Positions 34,584 to 42,558 of a DNA stretch of 49,313 nt are shown in pieces. Made by a program: the position numbers and the translations under genes. Where the stretch lies: NCBI GenBank assembly GCA_009929525.1, contig SAAH01000015.1, positions 1-49,313 on the forward strand. Reading direction: 5' to 3'. How positions within the stretch are numbered: the first letter of the stretch is position 1; the number at the start of each line of letters is the position of its first letter. Source of the DNA: Clostridia bacterium. Lineage in GTDB: Bacteria; Bacillota; Clostridia; Lachnospirales; Lachnospiraceae. The notes under the pieces were generated by a model. It had not been told where the DNA came from. It ran no database searches and saw only the letters and a program-made list of their open reading frames with translations.

Positions 34584-35690
34584 ATGAATGAGACATATAA
34601 CAATCTGGAAAACGGGCCGGGCGGAGTTGGGACATCGGAGTGCTTCATACTATGCCTTATATTGGGAGGGCTTGGTCTTACGTTATCCTTTGTGTCTTTG
34701 TACTACATGGTCAACATAATGACAAGCACTCAGCTGCTCGATGGTGAGATCGTTAAAGTGGACAGTACGTGGATCAGCCAGAATATTTTAGGACTGCTGG
34801 CGCAGATTCTTTTTTCTTCTATTGCTATTTATGCTGGCGTGACAGGTGAGGCAATAGTCAGAAATAAAAGACTTATCTGCATTGGCATGCTCGCAGTTTT
34901 GGCAAAAGTGCTCTTGGACTTTTCTATTATTGTTCTAACTGCTGATACAGTTACTGATCAGGATAATATTATGCCGGTATCACTTTATATTGGATTGAGC
35001 ATATTTGTGGTTATCAGGGAGGCTCTTCCTGCTGCGGCAGCGGTATCCTTCATGAACAAAAAACGCACAGCAACTCGTGTATTCGCAGTATTTACTATGG
35101 TAAGTTATTTTGCATATATCGTACCATATATTACGATGTTTGTTACTGAAAGAGAAACGTTTGATCTGATCAGGATATTTTATATTGCGGCAGCTGGTAT
35201 TGCTGTTTTTTGTATTGACAATGGTGGGGTGTTCTTCGGTACTTGGAGCCTGTACCTTTGTGCTGGAAGATATCTGCCCCGCCGGAGGACTCTGGATAAT
35301 GATGTGGATCTGCAGCTTCGCCGGTATAATGAGGACGCAGACAAGGAGCGGTATGTGTATGGCGAGGATATGGATGCAGATAAGGAACAGTATATGTATG
35401 GTGAGGATATGGATGCGGATAAGGAACAGCATATGTATGGCGAGGATATGGATGCAGATAAGGAACAGTATATGTATGGTGAGGATATGGATGCGAATAA
35501 GGAACAGTATATGTATGGCGAGGATATGGATGCGGATAAGGAACAGTATATGTATGGTGAGGATATGGATGCGGATAAGGAACAGTATATGTATGGTGAG
35601 GATATGGATGCGGACAGGGAACGCTATATATACGGTGAGAATGTGAGTGGAGGCAGAGAACGTTACACAAATGATGAGGATATGAAGTAG
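34584..35690 (+). CDS. Six-helix membrane protein with 13-residue acidic repeat tail
   Basis: This protein of about 368 residues has six predicted transmembrane helices; the first is around CLILGGLGLTLSFVSLYYMV and the last around IFYIAAAGIAVFCIDNG. A basic stretch (RYLPRRRT) and then a soluble tail follow. From about residue 259 the tail consists of eight consecutive 13-residue units of the type YGEDMDADKEQYM, the last two diverged. The family is unknown. The tail is strongly acidic and tyrosine-rich, with alternating charged and aromatic residues. A GTG at 34560 is an alternative start, but GAAAGGA better serves the ATG at 34584. No function is proposed. Confidence 0.8.
   Translation: MNETYNNLENGPGGVGTSECFILCLILGGLGLTLSFVSLYYMVNIMTSTQLLDGEIVKVDSTWISQNILGLLAQILFSSIAIYAGVTGEAIVRNKRLICIGMLAVLAKVLLDFSIIVLTADTVTDQDNIMPVSLYIGLSIFVVIREALPAAAAVSFMNKKRTATRVFAVFTMVSYFAYIVPYITMFVTERETFDLIRIFYIAAAGIAVFCIDNGGVFFGTWSLYLCAGRYLPRRRTLDNDVDLQLRRYNEDADKERYVYGEDMDADKEQYMYGEDMDADKEQHMYGEDMDADKEQYMYGEDMDANKEQYMYGEDMDADKEQYMYGEDMDADKEQYMYGEDMDADRERYIYGENVSGGRERYTNDEDMK
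35358..35669 (+). repeat. 39-bp in-frame tandem repeat, eight units
   Basis: Units start at 35358, 35397, 35436, 35475, 35514, 35553, 35592 and 35631. The first six are nearly identical at DNA level, which implies recent expansion. Most differences are synonymous or D/N and Y/H changes. Because 39 is a multiple of three, long false open frames appear in other frames. Confidence 0.95.
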
Positions 35691-36217
35691 AGAAGGCAGC
35701 AGATGGCAATCAAACAAACTACTCTTGTGGCATATAGGAAGTTTTAGCTGTAATATGCCTCACTGCGGCTTAGATTCAGGGAAAATATGCTTATCATAAA
35801 CCACATGGGGACTAAAGAAGGCACATAGAAAATAATCCGGCAGCTATGCCACGACATCTGTTGGGATTCGAGGCAGGATAGTGAATTTTTCTGCATATAC
35901 CTCGTGAGCATGCAAAAGCCGGCTTTTGGCGGGTAAAAACTCTTCTTATTGTATCTTTTTCTATCTTTATGAGGCATTCTTTTTGCATTTTTCTGTATTT
36001 GCCGACAATACGCAGTTCCCGATATACAATCGCTAATATAGTAGAACAATACAGAAACAGGAAGCCGAGGAAAGACGGAATCCATACAGATATAAGATAA
36101 ACCAGAGGAGAAGCCACGGGAATAGCCACAGGAATAGCCACAGGAATAGCCATAGAAATAGCCACAGGAATAGCCACAGGAAAAGCCCAGAAATATGCCC
36201 GGAAATAAAAAACATGG
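35691..36217. other. Spacer with interspersed motif and 12-bp repeats
   Basis: No gene is firmly supported. It holds a copy of the interspersed motif as CGAGGCAGGATAGTG...TTTCTGCATATACCTCG (about 35869-35905), whose ends pair. There is also a short palindrome AAAAGCCGGCTTTT (about 35926-35939) and a 12-bp tandem array at 36121-36192. Confidence 0.55.
36111..36192. repeat. 12-bp tandem repeat, about six to seven units
   Basis: The consensus is AATAGCCACAGG, with units at 36121, 36133, 36145, 36157, 36169 and 36181, preceded by a degenerate half. Read on the minus strand it gives repeating Ala-Ile-Pro-Val in an open frame (36264-35812). That frame has no ribosome binding site. Confidence 0.85.
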
Positions 36218-36246
36218 TTGACAAATCCCATCAAAAAGCCTAAAAT
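36218..36246 (+). promoter_or_regulatory. Sigma-A promoter of the Trp T-box operon
   Basis: A consensus -35 TTGACA (36218-36223), a 17-nt spacer and TAAAAT (36241-36246) predict a transcript start near 36253. The T-box leader begins shortly after. Confidence 0.85.
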
Positions 36247-36252
36247 TGTTTT

Positions 36253-36525
36253 TATCAAAAGCAAAACCGATGAGAAAGAGGAGTAAACCTTAGAAGATAT
36301 TTCAGAGAGTGACAGGTGGTGGGATTGTCATATGGATTTTATGGTTGAATGGACTTTCGAGGGCAGCCCGAAATGTAAAGAGTAGGCACTGCCGGGAACC
36401 AAACCCGTTATCAATGAGGAACGTATGTTAGTACGTGCGAAAGTGGACGAAATGTCAAATTGAGTGGTACCGCGATAATAAATATTATTACCGTCTCAAG
36501 CCTGTGTGCTTGAGGCGGTTTTTGT
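36253..36525 (+). ncRNA. T-box riboswitch with UGG (Trp) specifier
   Basis: This is a complete T-box leader. The stem I base contains CAGAGAGTGACAGGTGGTGG (36303-36322). The specifier region reads GAA-UGG-A (UGG at 36350-36352), so it is read by tRNA-Trp. The T-box sequence GAGTGGTACCGCG is at 36462-36474. The terminator pairs ACCGTCTCAAGC with GCTTGAGGCGGT and is followed by five T (36490-36523). Uncharged tRNA-Trp should stabilise the antiterminator and switch on the ABC importer downstream. Confidence 0.93.
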
Positions 36526-36629
36526 ATTATAGAAATTGTATCCGGCAGACCAAAAGTTTCATCCACCCAAAGAATAATTCGGTCAAGCAGATGAAATAAA
36601 ACCATACATCAATAAGGAGAGAGAAAATT

Positions 36630-37718
36630 ATGAAGAAGAAAGTATTAGCAATTATCTTAGGAGCAGCATTGATCACATCAATGGCAGGATGCCAAAACAG
36701 CGCAGCAGGAACAGAAGCAGACAGCAGTTCCAATGAAGCAGCAGAATCAACCGAAGAAACCGCTTCTGGAGACTCAGCAGAGTCAACAGACACATCAGGA
36801 GAATCCTACACCATCGGCATCTCCCAGTTTGCAGAGCATGGATCTCTCGATAACTGCCGCGAAGGATTCTTAGAAGGACTGAAAGAAGAAGGTATCGAAG
36901 AAGGAAAGAATCTGACAGTTAAAGTGAATAATGCAGATGCAGATATGTCCATCGCAGCACAGATTTCTCAGAGCTTTGTCACTGACAAGGTAGACCTGAT
37001 CTGTGCGATCGCTACACCAAGTGCACAGGCAGCTTACAATGCGGCTATGGACAAGGATATTCCGGTCATCTATACAGCCGTAACCAATCCAACAGAGGCA
37101 GAACTTGCAGATGATGCACATATGCCAGTGGGTGCAGTTACCGGAACAAGTGATCAGCTTCCTGTAGAAGCACAGCTTCAGATGATCCGCGAGATCCTTC
37201 CGGATGCAAAGACGATCGGAATCCTTTACACCACCAGCGAGGCCAATTCTGTATACAGTATCAGCCAGTACGAAGAGCTTGTAGGAGAATATGGATTTGA
37301 ACTGGAGACAGCAGGTGTAACAAGTACATCGGAAGTTTCTATGGCAGCAGCAGATCTTCTTACAAAAGTTGACTGCCTTACAAACCTGACAGACAACACA
37401 GTAGTAAGTTCATTGCCGGCGATCCTGAATCAGGCAAATGAAAAAAATATCCCGGTATTTGGAAGCGAGATCGAGCAGGTTAAGATCGGTTGCCTGGCAG
37501 CAGAAGGGATTGATTATGTAAACCTTGGAAAAGATACAGGAAAGATGGCAGCTAAAGTTCTGAAAGGTGAAGCAAAAGCAGAAGAGATGGAATATCAGCT
37601 TCTTACAGACAGCAGCCTTTATATCAATGATAAAGTAGCAGAAAACCTTGGAATCACGGTTCCAGAGACAATGACAGAGCGTGCTGTGGAAAATTTCGCC
37701 GAGATCACCCAGGAGTAA
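36630..37718 (+). CDS. trpX: ABC transporter substrate-binding lipoprotein, predicted tryptophan
   Basis: This 362-residue lipoprotein has a signal peptide with lipobox MAGC (Cys21) and a Ser/Glu/Ala-rich linker (about 22-58). An ABC_sub_bind-type periplasmic-binding fold follows. YTIGISQFAEHGSLDNCREGF, DLICAIATPSAQAAYNAAMD, AVTGTSDQLPVEAQLQMIRE and the C-terminal YVNLGKDTGKMAAKVL fit the family. The family is associated with TrpXYZ and other small hydrophobic ligands. The Trp T-box directly upstream makes tryptophan the best prediction. AAGGAGAG precedes the ATG. Permease and ATPase genes follow on the same strand, so the importer is complete in one operon. Confidence 0.9.
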   Translation: MKKKVLAIILGAALITSMAGCQNSAAGTEADSSSNEAAESTEETASGDSAESTDTSGESYTIGISQFAEHGSLDNCREGFLEGLKEEGIEEGKNLTVKVNNADADMSIAAQISQSFVTDKVDLICAIATPSAQAAYNAAMDKDIPVIYTAVTNPTEAELADDAHMPVGAVTGTSDQLPVEAQLQMIREILPDAKTIGILYTTSEANSVYSISQYEELVGEYGFELETAGVTSTSEVSMAAADLLTKVDCLTNLTDNTVVSSLPAILNQANEKNIPVFGSEIEQVKIGCLAAEGIDYVNLGKDTGKMAAKVLKGEAKAEEMEYQLLTDSSLYINDKVAENLGITVPETMTERAVENFAEITQE

Positions 37719-37828
37719 TCGAAAGGCTGCAGGCAGAGAATACTGAAAGCCAGATTCTAGCTGCCGCAACGCTTGCTGCAAGTATGCAGGGCGTACTTAA
37801 AATGAAGTAAAATGGAGGACAATGAGTC

Positions 37829-38737
37829 ATGGATTTTATCATAACAGTTCTGGAGCAGGGATTGATCTACGGGATCCTTGCCCTGGGCATCTATATTACA
37901 TACAAGATACTGGATTTTCCGGATCTGACTGTGGACGGCAGTTTCCCATTGGGCGGTGCTATAACAGCGATGATGATCACACATGGAGTCAATCCCTACC
38001 TCACACTGCCGATATCATTTTTGGCAGGTGTGCTGGCGGGGGTTTGTACCGGACTTATCCATGTAAAATGCAAGGTGAGAGATCTGCTCTCCGGAATTAT
38101 TATGATGACAGCATTATATACGGTGAATTTGAAAATAGCTGGAACAAATAATCTTCCTCTGTTTTCCCAGCAGACCATGTTTCGTAATGATGGTCTCAAG
38201 TCCATCTTTGGAGAAAAAATACCAAGTTATGTCACTATTTTATTGATTCTTGCAGTTGTGCTGGTGAGCAAACTGCTTCTGGATTTTTACCTGAAGACAA
38301 AGTCAGGGCTGCTCCTTCGTGCAGTCGGTGACAACGATAATCTGGTCACTTCTCTGGCAAAGGACAAAGGAAATGTTAAGATCCTTGGACTGGCTATCGC
38401 AAATGGACTGGTTGCTTTATCTGGATGTGTCTTTTGTCAGGAAGAGACAACATTTGACATTTCCGTAGGTACAGGTTCCATGGTCATAGGTCTTGCGAGC
38501 GTGATCATCGGTACCAGTCTGTTCAAGAAAATGAGTTTTGTAAAGACAACGACAGCTGTATTTGTGGGATCTATTTTGTATAAAGCGTGCGTGGCGGTTG
38601 CTATCCGCTTCTTTGATCCACAGGCTATGAAGTTCATAACAGCGGCATTATTCCTTGTGATATTGATCATCAGCATGGATAGAAAACAGAAGGTCAAAAG
38701 TATGACGATGGGCCAGAAGGGAGACGCAAATGCTTGA
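37829..38737 (+). CDS. trpY: ABC transporter permease, predicted tryptophan
   Basis: This 302-residue membrane protein of the BPD_transp_2 family has about eight or nine hydrophobic segments. LEQGLIYGILALGIYITYKIL opens it. DLTVDGSFPLGGAITAMMI and VKDLLSGIIM-like sequence (CKVRDLLSGIIMMTALY) are characteristic of permeases paired with ABC_sub_bind proteins. The cytoplasmic loop around GNVKILGLAIANGLVALSG contacts the ATPase. GGAGG lies 10 nt before the ATG. It overlaps the ATPase gene by 8 nt. The 110-nt gap to the binding-protein gene carries an odd coding-like stretch (see findings). Confidence 0.9.
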   Translation: MDFIITVLEQGLIYGILALGIYITYKILDFPDLTVDGSFPLGGAITAMMITHGVNPYLTLPISFLAGVLAGVCTGLIHVKCKVRDLLSGIIMMTALYTVNLKIAGTNNLPLFSQQTMFRNDGLKSIFGEKIPSYVTILLILAVVLVSKLLLDFYLKTKSGLLLRAVGDNDNLVTSLAKDKGNVKILGLAIANGLVALSGCVFCQEETTFDISVGTGSMVIGLASVIIGTSLFKKMSFVKTTTAVFVGSILYKACVAVAIRFFDPQAMKFITAALFLVILIISMDRKQKVKSMTMGQKGDANA

Positions 38738-39503
38738 GTTACAACACATTCACAAATATTATAATCCGGGCACGATCAATGAGATGTGCTTATTTGACGA
38801 TTTTGGATTGACCGTGAAAGACGGACAATTTGTATCCGTAGTGGGGAGCAATGGATCTGGAAAGACCTCCATGCTGAACATCATATGCGGAAGCATTTCG
38901 CCCGATGGAGGCAGCATTCTGATAGACGGACATGATATCACAAGAGAAAAAGAATATAAAAGACTTAGAAGGATCGGAAGAGTATATCAGAATCCGGCAA
39001 TGGGAACCTGCCCGAACATGACGATTCTGGAAAATATGTCTATGGCAGATAACAAAGGAAAATTCTTTGGCCTGGGACGGGGAACGAACAGGAGCAGGAT
39101 CGACTCTTATAAAGAGCAGCTTCGTCAGTTGAATCTGGGGCTGGAAGATAAGATGGAAGTGAAAGTGGGTTCACTTTCAGGAGGACAAAGGCAGGCCATG
39201 TCATTACTTATGTCAACTATGACGCCTATCGATTTTCTGATCCTTGATGAGCATACTGCAGCACTTGACCCGAAGACGGCTGAACTTATCATGGAACTTA
39301 CGGATAAAGTGGTAAGAGAAAAAAAGCTGACGACCATAATGGTCACCCATAATCTCAGATATGCAGTAGAATATGGTGACAGACTGGTCATGATGCATCA
39401 GGGCCAATCCATCCTTGATCTGGAAGGCGAAGAAAAAGCCAATATGAAAGTGCAGGAGATACTGGATAAGTTCAATGAAATCAGTATTGAGTGCGGAAAC
39501 TAA
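38730..39503 (+). CDS. trpZ: ABC transporter ATP-binding protein, predicted tryptophan
   Basis: This 257-residue ATPase subunit has Walker A GSNGSGKTS (residues 39-47), signature LSGGQRQA, Walker B DFLILDEHTAALD and switch His in MVTHNLRYAV. The glutamate after Walker B is followed by His-Thr-Ala rather than Pro-Thr-Ala, as is common in this subfamily. The start overlaps the permease end by 8 nt (ATGCTTGA), indicating coupled translation. It completes the T-box-controlled importer. Confidence 0.94.
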   Translation: MLELQHIHKYYNPGTINEMCLFDDFGLTVKDGQFVSVVGSNGSGKTSMLNIICGSISPDGGSILIDGHDITREKEYKRLRRIGRVYQNPAMGTCPNMTILENMSMADNKGKFFGLGRGTNRSRIDSYKEQLRQLNLGLEDKMEVKVGSLSGGQRQAMSLLMSTMTPIDFLILDEHTAALDPKTAELIMELTDKVVREKKLTTIMVTHNLRYAVEYGDRLVMMHQGQSILDLEGEEKANMKVQEILDKFNEISIECGN

Positions 39504-39593
39504 GCTGATCAGGAAAATGCGATCGTAAGGCTATAAGCAAGAGGTTCATTTTGAGAAAACGTCAGGTAAGGAGAGCGTGGAGGAAATAAAATC

Positions 39594-40517
39594 ATGAGTG
39601 ATTTGAAATATCTGGTAATCGGAGCAGGCGGGACCGGCGGATGTATCGCTGGATTTTTGACAGAAGGCGGGAAAGATGTAACACTTATCGCAAGAAATGC
39701 ATCTTTGCAGTCGATCTGCGAACATGGTCTGCGGATCCGAAAGGGAGATTCGGAACGTTCTATTCCGGTAAAGGCAGTGACAGAAGAAGAGTATCAGGAG
39801 AAAGCAGATATCATATTTTTGTGTGTAAAAGGATATTCTGTGGAGGATACCTATCCGCTTTTGAAGAAAGCTTCAGACGGGCATACGATTATTATACCTA
39901 TCTTGAACATATATGGTACAGGGGAGAAAATTGCAAAAGATATTCCAGAGCTTCAGGTATTGAATGGCTGTATTTATATTGCATCGGCGATTGAAGAGCC
40001 TGGTGTTCTTCGTATGAGTGGAGACATTTTTCGAATCGTATATGGCAGGGTGGATGGAAAAAAAGAGGACGCAGTCCTTTTTCAGGTGGAACAGGATCTG
40101 AAGGATTCAGGGATCACACCGATATTTTCAGAAAATGTCCGTCGGGATACTCTTCAAAAATATGCAATGGTGTCACCGATGGCTTCCGTTGGAGCATTTT
40201 ATGATATCAGCTGCGGGCCTATGCAGGTGCCGGGCAAGGAGAGGGAGCGGTATCGGGCATGTGTCAAAGAAATCGATGACCTGGCAAATGCAATGGGGAT
40301 TCCCTTTGAGGTGGACGTAGTACAGACCAACCTGGACATTTTGGATGCATTGGCACCGGACTGTACGGCTTCGATGCAAAAGGATTTGAAAAAGGGCGGC
40401 AGAACAGAGATGGATGGCCTGATCTTTGAAATGGTGCGAATGGGTCATCGATATGGCGTTCCTGTGCCGAATTATGAGGAGATAGCGGCTAAGTTTGGCT
40501 TTGCCTTGACAGAATAG
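39594..40517 (+). CDS. Ketopantoate reductase family (PanE/ApbA-like) oxidoreductase
   Basis: This 307-residue NADPH-dependent oxidoreductase starts with the Rossmann stretch YLVIGAGGTGGCIAGFLTEGG (GxGxxG variant) and LIAR, the usual NADPH phosphate contact. Then come IIFLCVKGYSVEDTYPLL and the C-terminal helical domain with LQKYAMVSPMASVGAFYDIS and KGGRTEMDGLIFEMVRMGHR. The last matches the Ser-Glu-containing helix that binds ketopantoate in PanE, here with TEMDGL. True ketopantoate reduction (pantothenate pathway) is possible, but many paralogues act on other 2-keto acids, so no symbol is given. GGAGG precedes the ATG. It stands alone between the Trp importer and the phosphocholine gene. 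Confidence 0.87.
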   Translation: MSDLKYLVIGAGGTGGCIAGFLTEGGKDVTLIARNASLQSICEHGLRIRKGDSERSIPVKAVTEEEYQEKADIIFLCVKGYSVEDTYPLLKKASDGHTIIIPILNIYGTGEKIAKDIPELQVLNGCIYIASAIEEPGVLRMSGDIFRIVYGRVDGKKEDAVLFQVEQDLKDSGITPIFSENVRRDTLQKYAMVSPMASVGAFYDISCGPMQVPGKERERYRACVKEIDDLANAMGIPFEVDVVQTNLDILDALAPDCTASMQKDLKKGGRTEMDGLIFEMVRMGHRYGVPVPNYEEIAAKFGFALTE

Positions 40518-40546
40518 TTGACAATTTACCTGGAAAGAGGTAAAGT
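40518..40546 (+). promoter_or_regulatory. Sigma-A promoter of the LicC-LicA fusion gene
   Basis: TTGACA (40518-40523), a 17-nt spacer and TAAAGT (40541-40546) predict a start of transcription near 40553. An in-frame ATG at 40555 would then have no leader, so the ATG at 40585 is the likely start. Confidence 0.75.
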
Positions 40547-40584
40547 AAATTCAAATGTTCACGAAAAGGAGAAAAGTCAAATAC

Positions 40585-42357
40585 ATGAATATTATAGAAC
40601 TGGATATCATGAACGAACTTTTTCAAAAATCATATAAAAGCCAAAGAGAGATTGCCGATGCGACAGGATATTCCCTCGGAAAGGTCAATCAGACTTTAGC
40701 ACATCTTCAAGAGGAAGGATACCTCACACAGAACCATGAGATATCCCAAAAAGCAATGGAGGAACGTGAGGCGAAGAAACCTCAAAATGCGATCATTCTG
40801 GCGGCAGGATTCGGCATGAGAATGGTTCCCATAAACCGTGAGATTCCAAAAGGACTTCTGGAAGTTCATGGGGAAGCACTGATCGAGAGACAGATCAGTC
40901 AGCTCCATGAGGTGGGGATCACGGACATTACAATCGTGGTAGGATTCATGAAGGAATCTTACGAATACCTGATCGACCAGTTCGAAGTTAAGCTTGTGGT
41001 GAACCGGGATTATGCCCAGAAAAACAATCTGCATTCACTGGCCCTGACCGCAGGAAGATTGGGAAATACTTATATTGTGCCATGCGACATCTGGTGTGAG
41101 AAGAATCCATTTTCAAAGGACGAGCTTTATTCATGGTATATGGTGACGGATCTGATCGACGATGAAAGTGATGTGCGGGTAAACCGCAAGCTGGAGCTGG
41201 CGTCAGTGGATCCGGGAAAAGGCGGCAATACCATGATCGGAATCTCTTATATCCTGCTGGAGGATGCCCTGTGGCTTGCCCCACGACTTCTCGAGATGGA
41301 CAGGAAAAAGACATATGCAGGTGCTTTCTGGGAGAGTGCGCTGATGGAAAAAGGCAAGATGAGGATATGGGCGAAGGTAAAGCCATCAGCCTGGGTATGT
41401 GAAATCAACACCTATGAACAACTAAGAGAAATGGACAGACATTCTAAGAATCTGGAATCGGATGTGTTAAAGCTGATCGCACAGACTTTGGGGTGTAAGG
41501 TGAGTGACATCACCAATATCGAAATGCTGAAAAAAGGAATGACAAATCGTTCCTTCTTCCTTGAACATGGAGATAAGAGATATATCATGAGAATCCCTGG
41601 TGAGGGAACGCAGCAGCTGATCGACCGGCGGCAGGAGTACGAAGTATATCAGACCATCAAAGATCTGAATCTGAGTGATGCCATATGTTATTTTAATCCG
41701 GACAATGGATATAAGCTGACAGAATATCTTCCAGAGGGCAGAAGCTGTGACAGCGAGAACCTGGAGGATGTGAGAAAATGCATGAAAGTGCTTCGGGATT
41801 TTCATCATAAAGGACTGAAAGTAAACCATACATTTGATTTATTTGAACGGATTGAATTCTATGAAAGCCTATGGAATGGTGAGCCATCCTGCTATCGGGA
41901 TTATAATGAGACAAAGAAAAAAGTATATGAGATGAAGAAATACGTGGATTCCCAGCCGAAGAACTGGTCGCTTTGTCATATTGATTCGGTGCCGGATAAC
42001 TTCCTTATCCAGGGGGCGGGCGAGGATATGCAGATTCATCTGATCGACTGGGAGTACGCAGGCATGCAGGATACTGATGTGGATATCGCTATGTTTGCTA
42101 TTTACTCCATGTATGAGAAGAATCAGGTGGATGAGTTGATCGACGCCTACTATCCTGAAGGCTGTGCGCAGGAAAAGAGATTGAAAATATATGCGTACAT
42201 TGGAATCTGTGGATTTTTGTGGAGTAATTGGTGCGAATTCAAACGGCATCAGGGCGTGGAGTTTGGGGAATATTCTTTGAGACAGTATCGCTATGCGAAA
42301 GAATACTACCGTTATCTCTCATTTCCTACTTCTGCATCTAACGAAACTTTATCTTGA
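40585..42357 (+). CDS. Winged helix - phosphocholine cytidylyltransferase (LicC) - choline kinase (LicA) fusion
   Basis: This protein of about 590 residues has three parts. Residues 1-55 are a winged helix (SQREIADATGYSLGKVNQTLA). Residues ~67-295 are a nucleotidyltransferase of LicC type, with AIILAAGFGMRMVPINREIP binding the nucleotide and KNNLHSLALTAGRLGNTYIV and PCDIWCE at the active site. Residues ~305-590 are a choline/ethanolamine kinase of LicA type, with the Brenner motif LCHIDSVPDNFLI and metal motif HLIDWEYAGMQD. Together they would make phosphocholine and activate it as CDP-choline for decorating wall polymers or lipids. AAGGAG stands upstream of the chosen ATG; the ATG at 40555 coincides with the predicted transcript start. 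No licB choline transporter or licD transferase is in view. Confidence 0.9.
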   Translation: MNIIELDIMNELFQKSYKSQREIADATGYSLGKVNQTLAHLQEEGYLTQNHEISQKAMEEREAKKPQNAIILAAGFGMRMVPINREIPKGLLEVHGEALIERQISQLHEVGITDITIVVGFMKESYEYLIDQFEVKLVVNRDYAQKNNLHSLALTAGRLGNTYIVPCDIWCEKNPFSKDELYSWYMVTDLIDDESDVRVNRKLELASVDPGKGGNTMIGISYILLEDALWLAPRLLEMDRKKTYAGAFWESALMEKGKMRIWAKVKPSAWVCEINTYEQLREMDRHSKNLESDVLKLIAQTLGCKVSDITNIEMLKKGMTNRSFFLEHGDKRYIMRIPGEGTQQLIDRRQEYEVYQTIKDLNLSDAICYFNPDNGYKLTEYLPEGRSCDSENLEDVRKCMKVLRDFHHKGLKVNHTFDLFERIEFYESLWNGEPSCYRDYNETKKKVYEMKKYVDSQPKNWSLCHIDSVPDNFLIQGAGEDMQIHLIDWEYAGMQDTDVDIAMFAIYSMYEKNQVDELIDAYYPEGCAQEKRLKIYAYIGICGFLWSNWCEFKRHQGVEFGEYSLRQYRYAKEYYRYLSFPTSASNETLS

Positions 42358-42383
42358 CAAATATAGGAATAGCAGTGTAATAT
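42354..42383 (+). promoter_or_regulatory. Possible promoter of the ATP-grasp operon
   Basis: TTGACA (42354-42359) overlaps the stop of the upstream gene. After an 18-nt spacer comes TAATAT (42378-42383). The predicted start is near 42390, only about 15 nt before a terminator hairpin. Confidence 0.55.
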
Positions 42384-42403
42384 TTGCTTTATAAGAAACG
42401 GAC

Positions 42404-42440
42404 AAAGGCGTTCTGCATATTTATGCAGAGCGCCTTTTGT
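42404..42440 (+). terminator. Intrinsic terminator or attenuator
   Basis: AAAGGCGTTCTGCATA pairs with ATGCAGAGCGCCTTTT (one bulge or mismatch) around a 3-nt loop; the descending arm ends in TTTT. It ends the licCA transcript. Because a promoter lies just upstream, it may also attenuate the following operon. Confidence 0.88.
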
Positions 42441-42558
42441 GTATCTTCGGAGAAAAATCAATGTTTTTTGATGATGATTTCCATCGGTGGAATGTCTTAC
42501 TTGAACCCAGAAGATTAAGAGTGATCCGGTGTCCGTGATATGTGAGGAGGAGCATTTT

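Noticed and set aside
34980-35717. Long minus-strand and +2 frames across the 39-bp repeat array
   Set aside because: They exist only because the repeat length is a multiple of three; the membrane protein frame has the ribosome binding site and domain structure.
35812-36264. 150-residue hydrophobic minus-strand frame with Ala-Ile-Pro-Val repeats
   Set aside because: TTG start without ribosome binding site; the repeats arise from a 12-bp DNA array and the C-terminal half does not resemble a protein.
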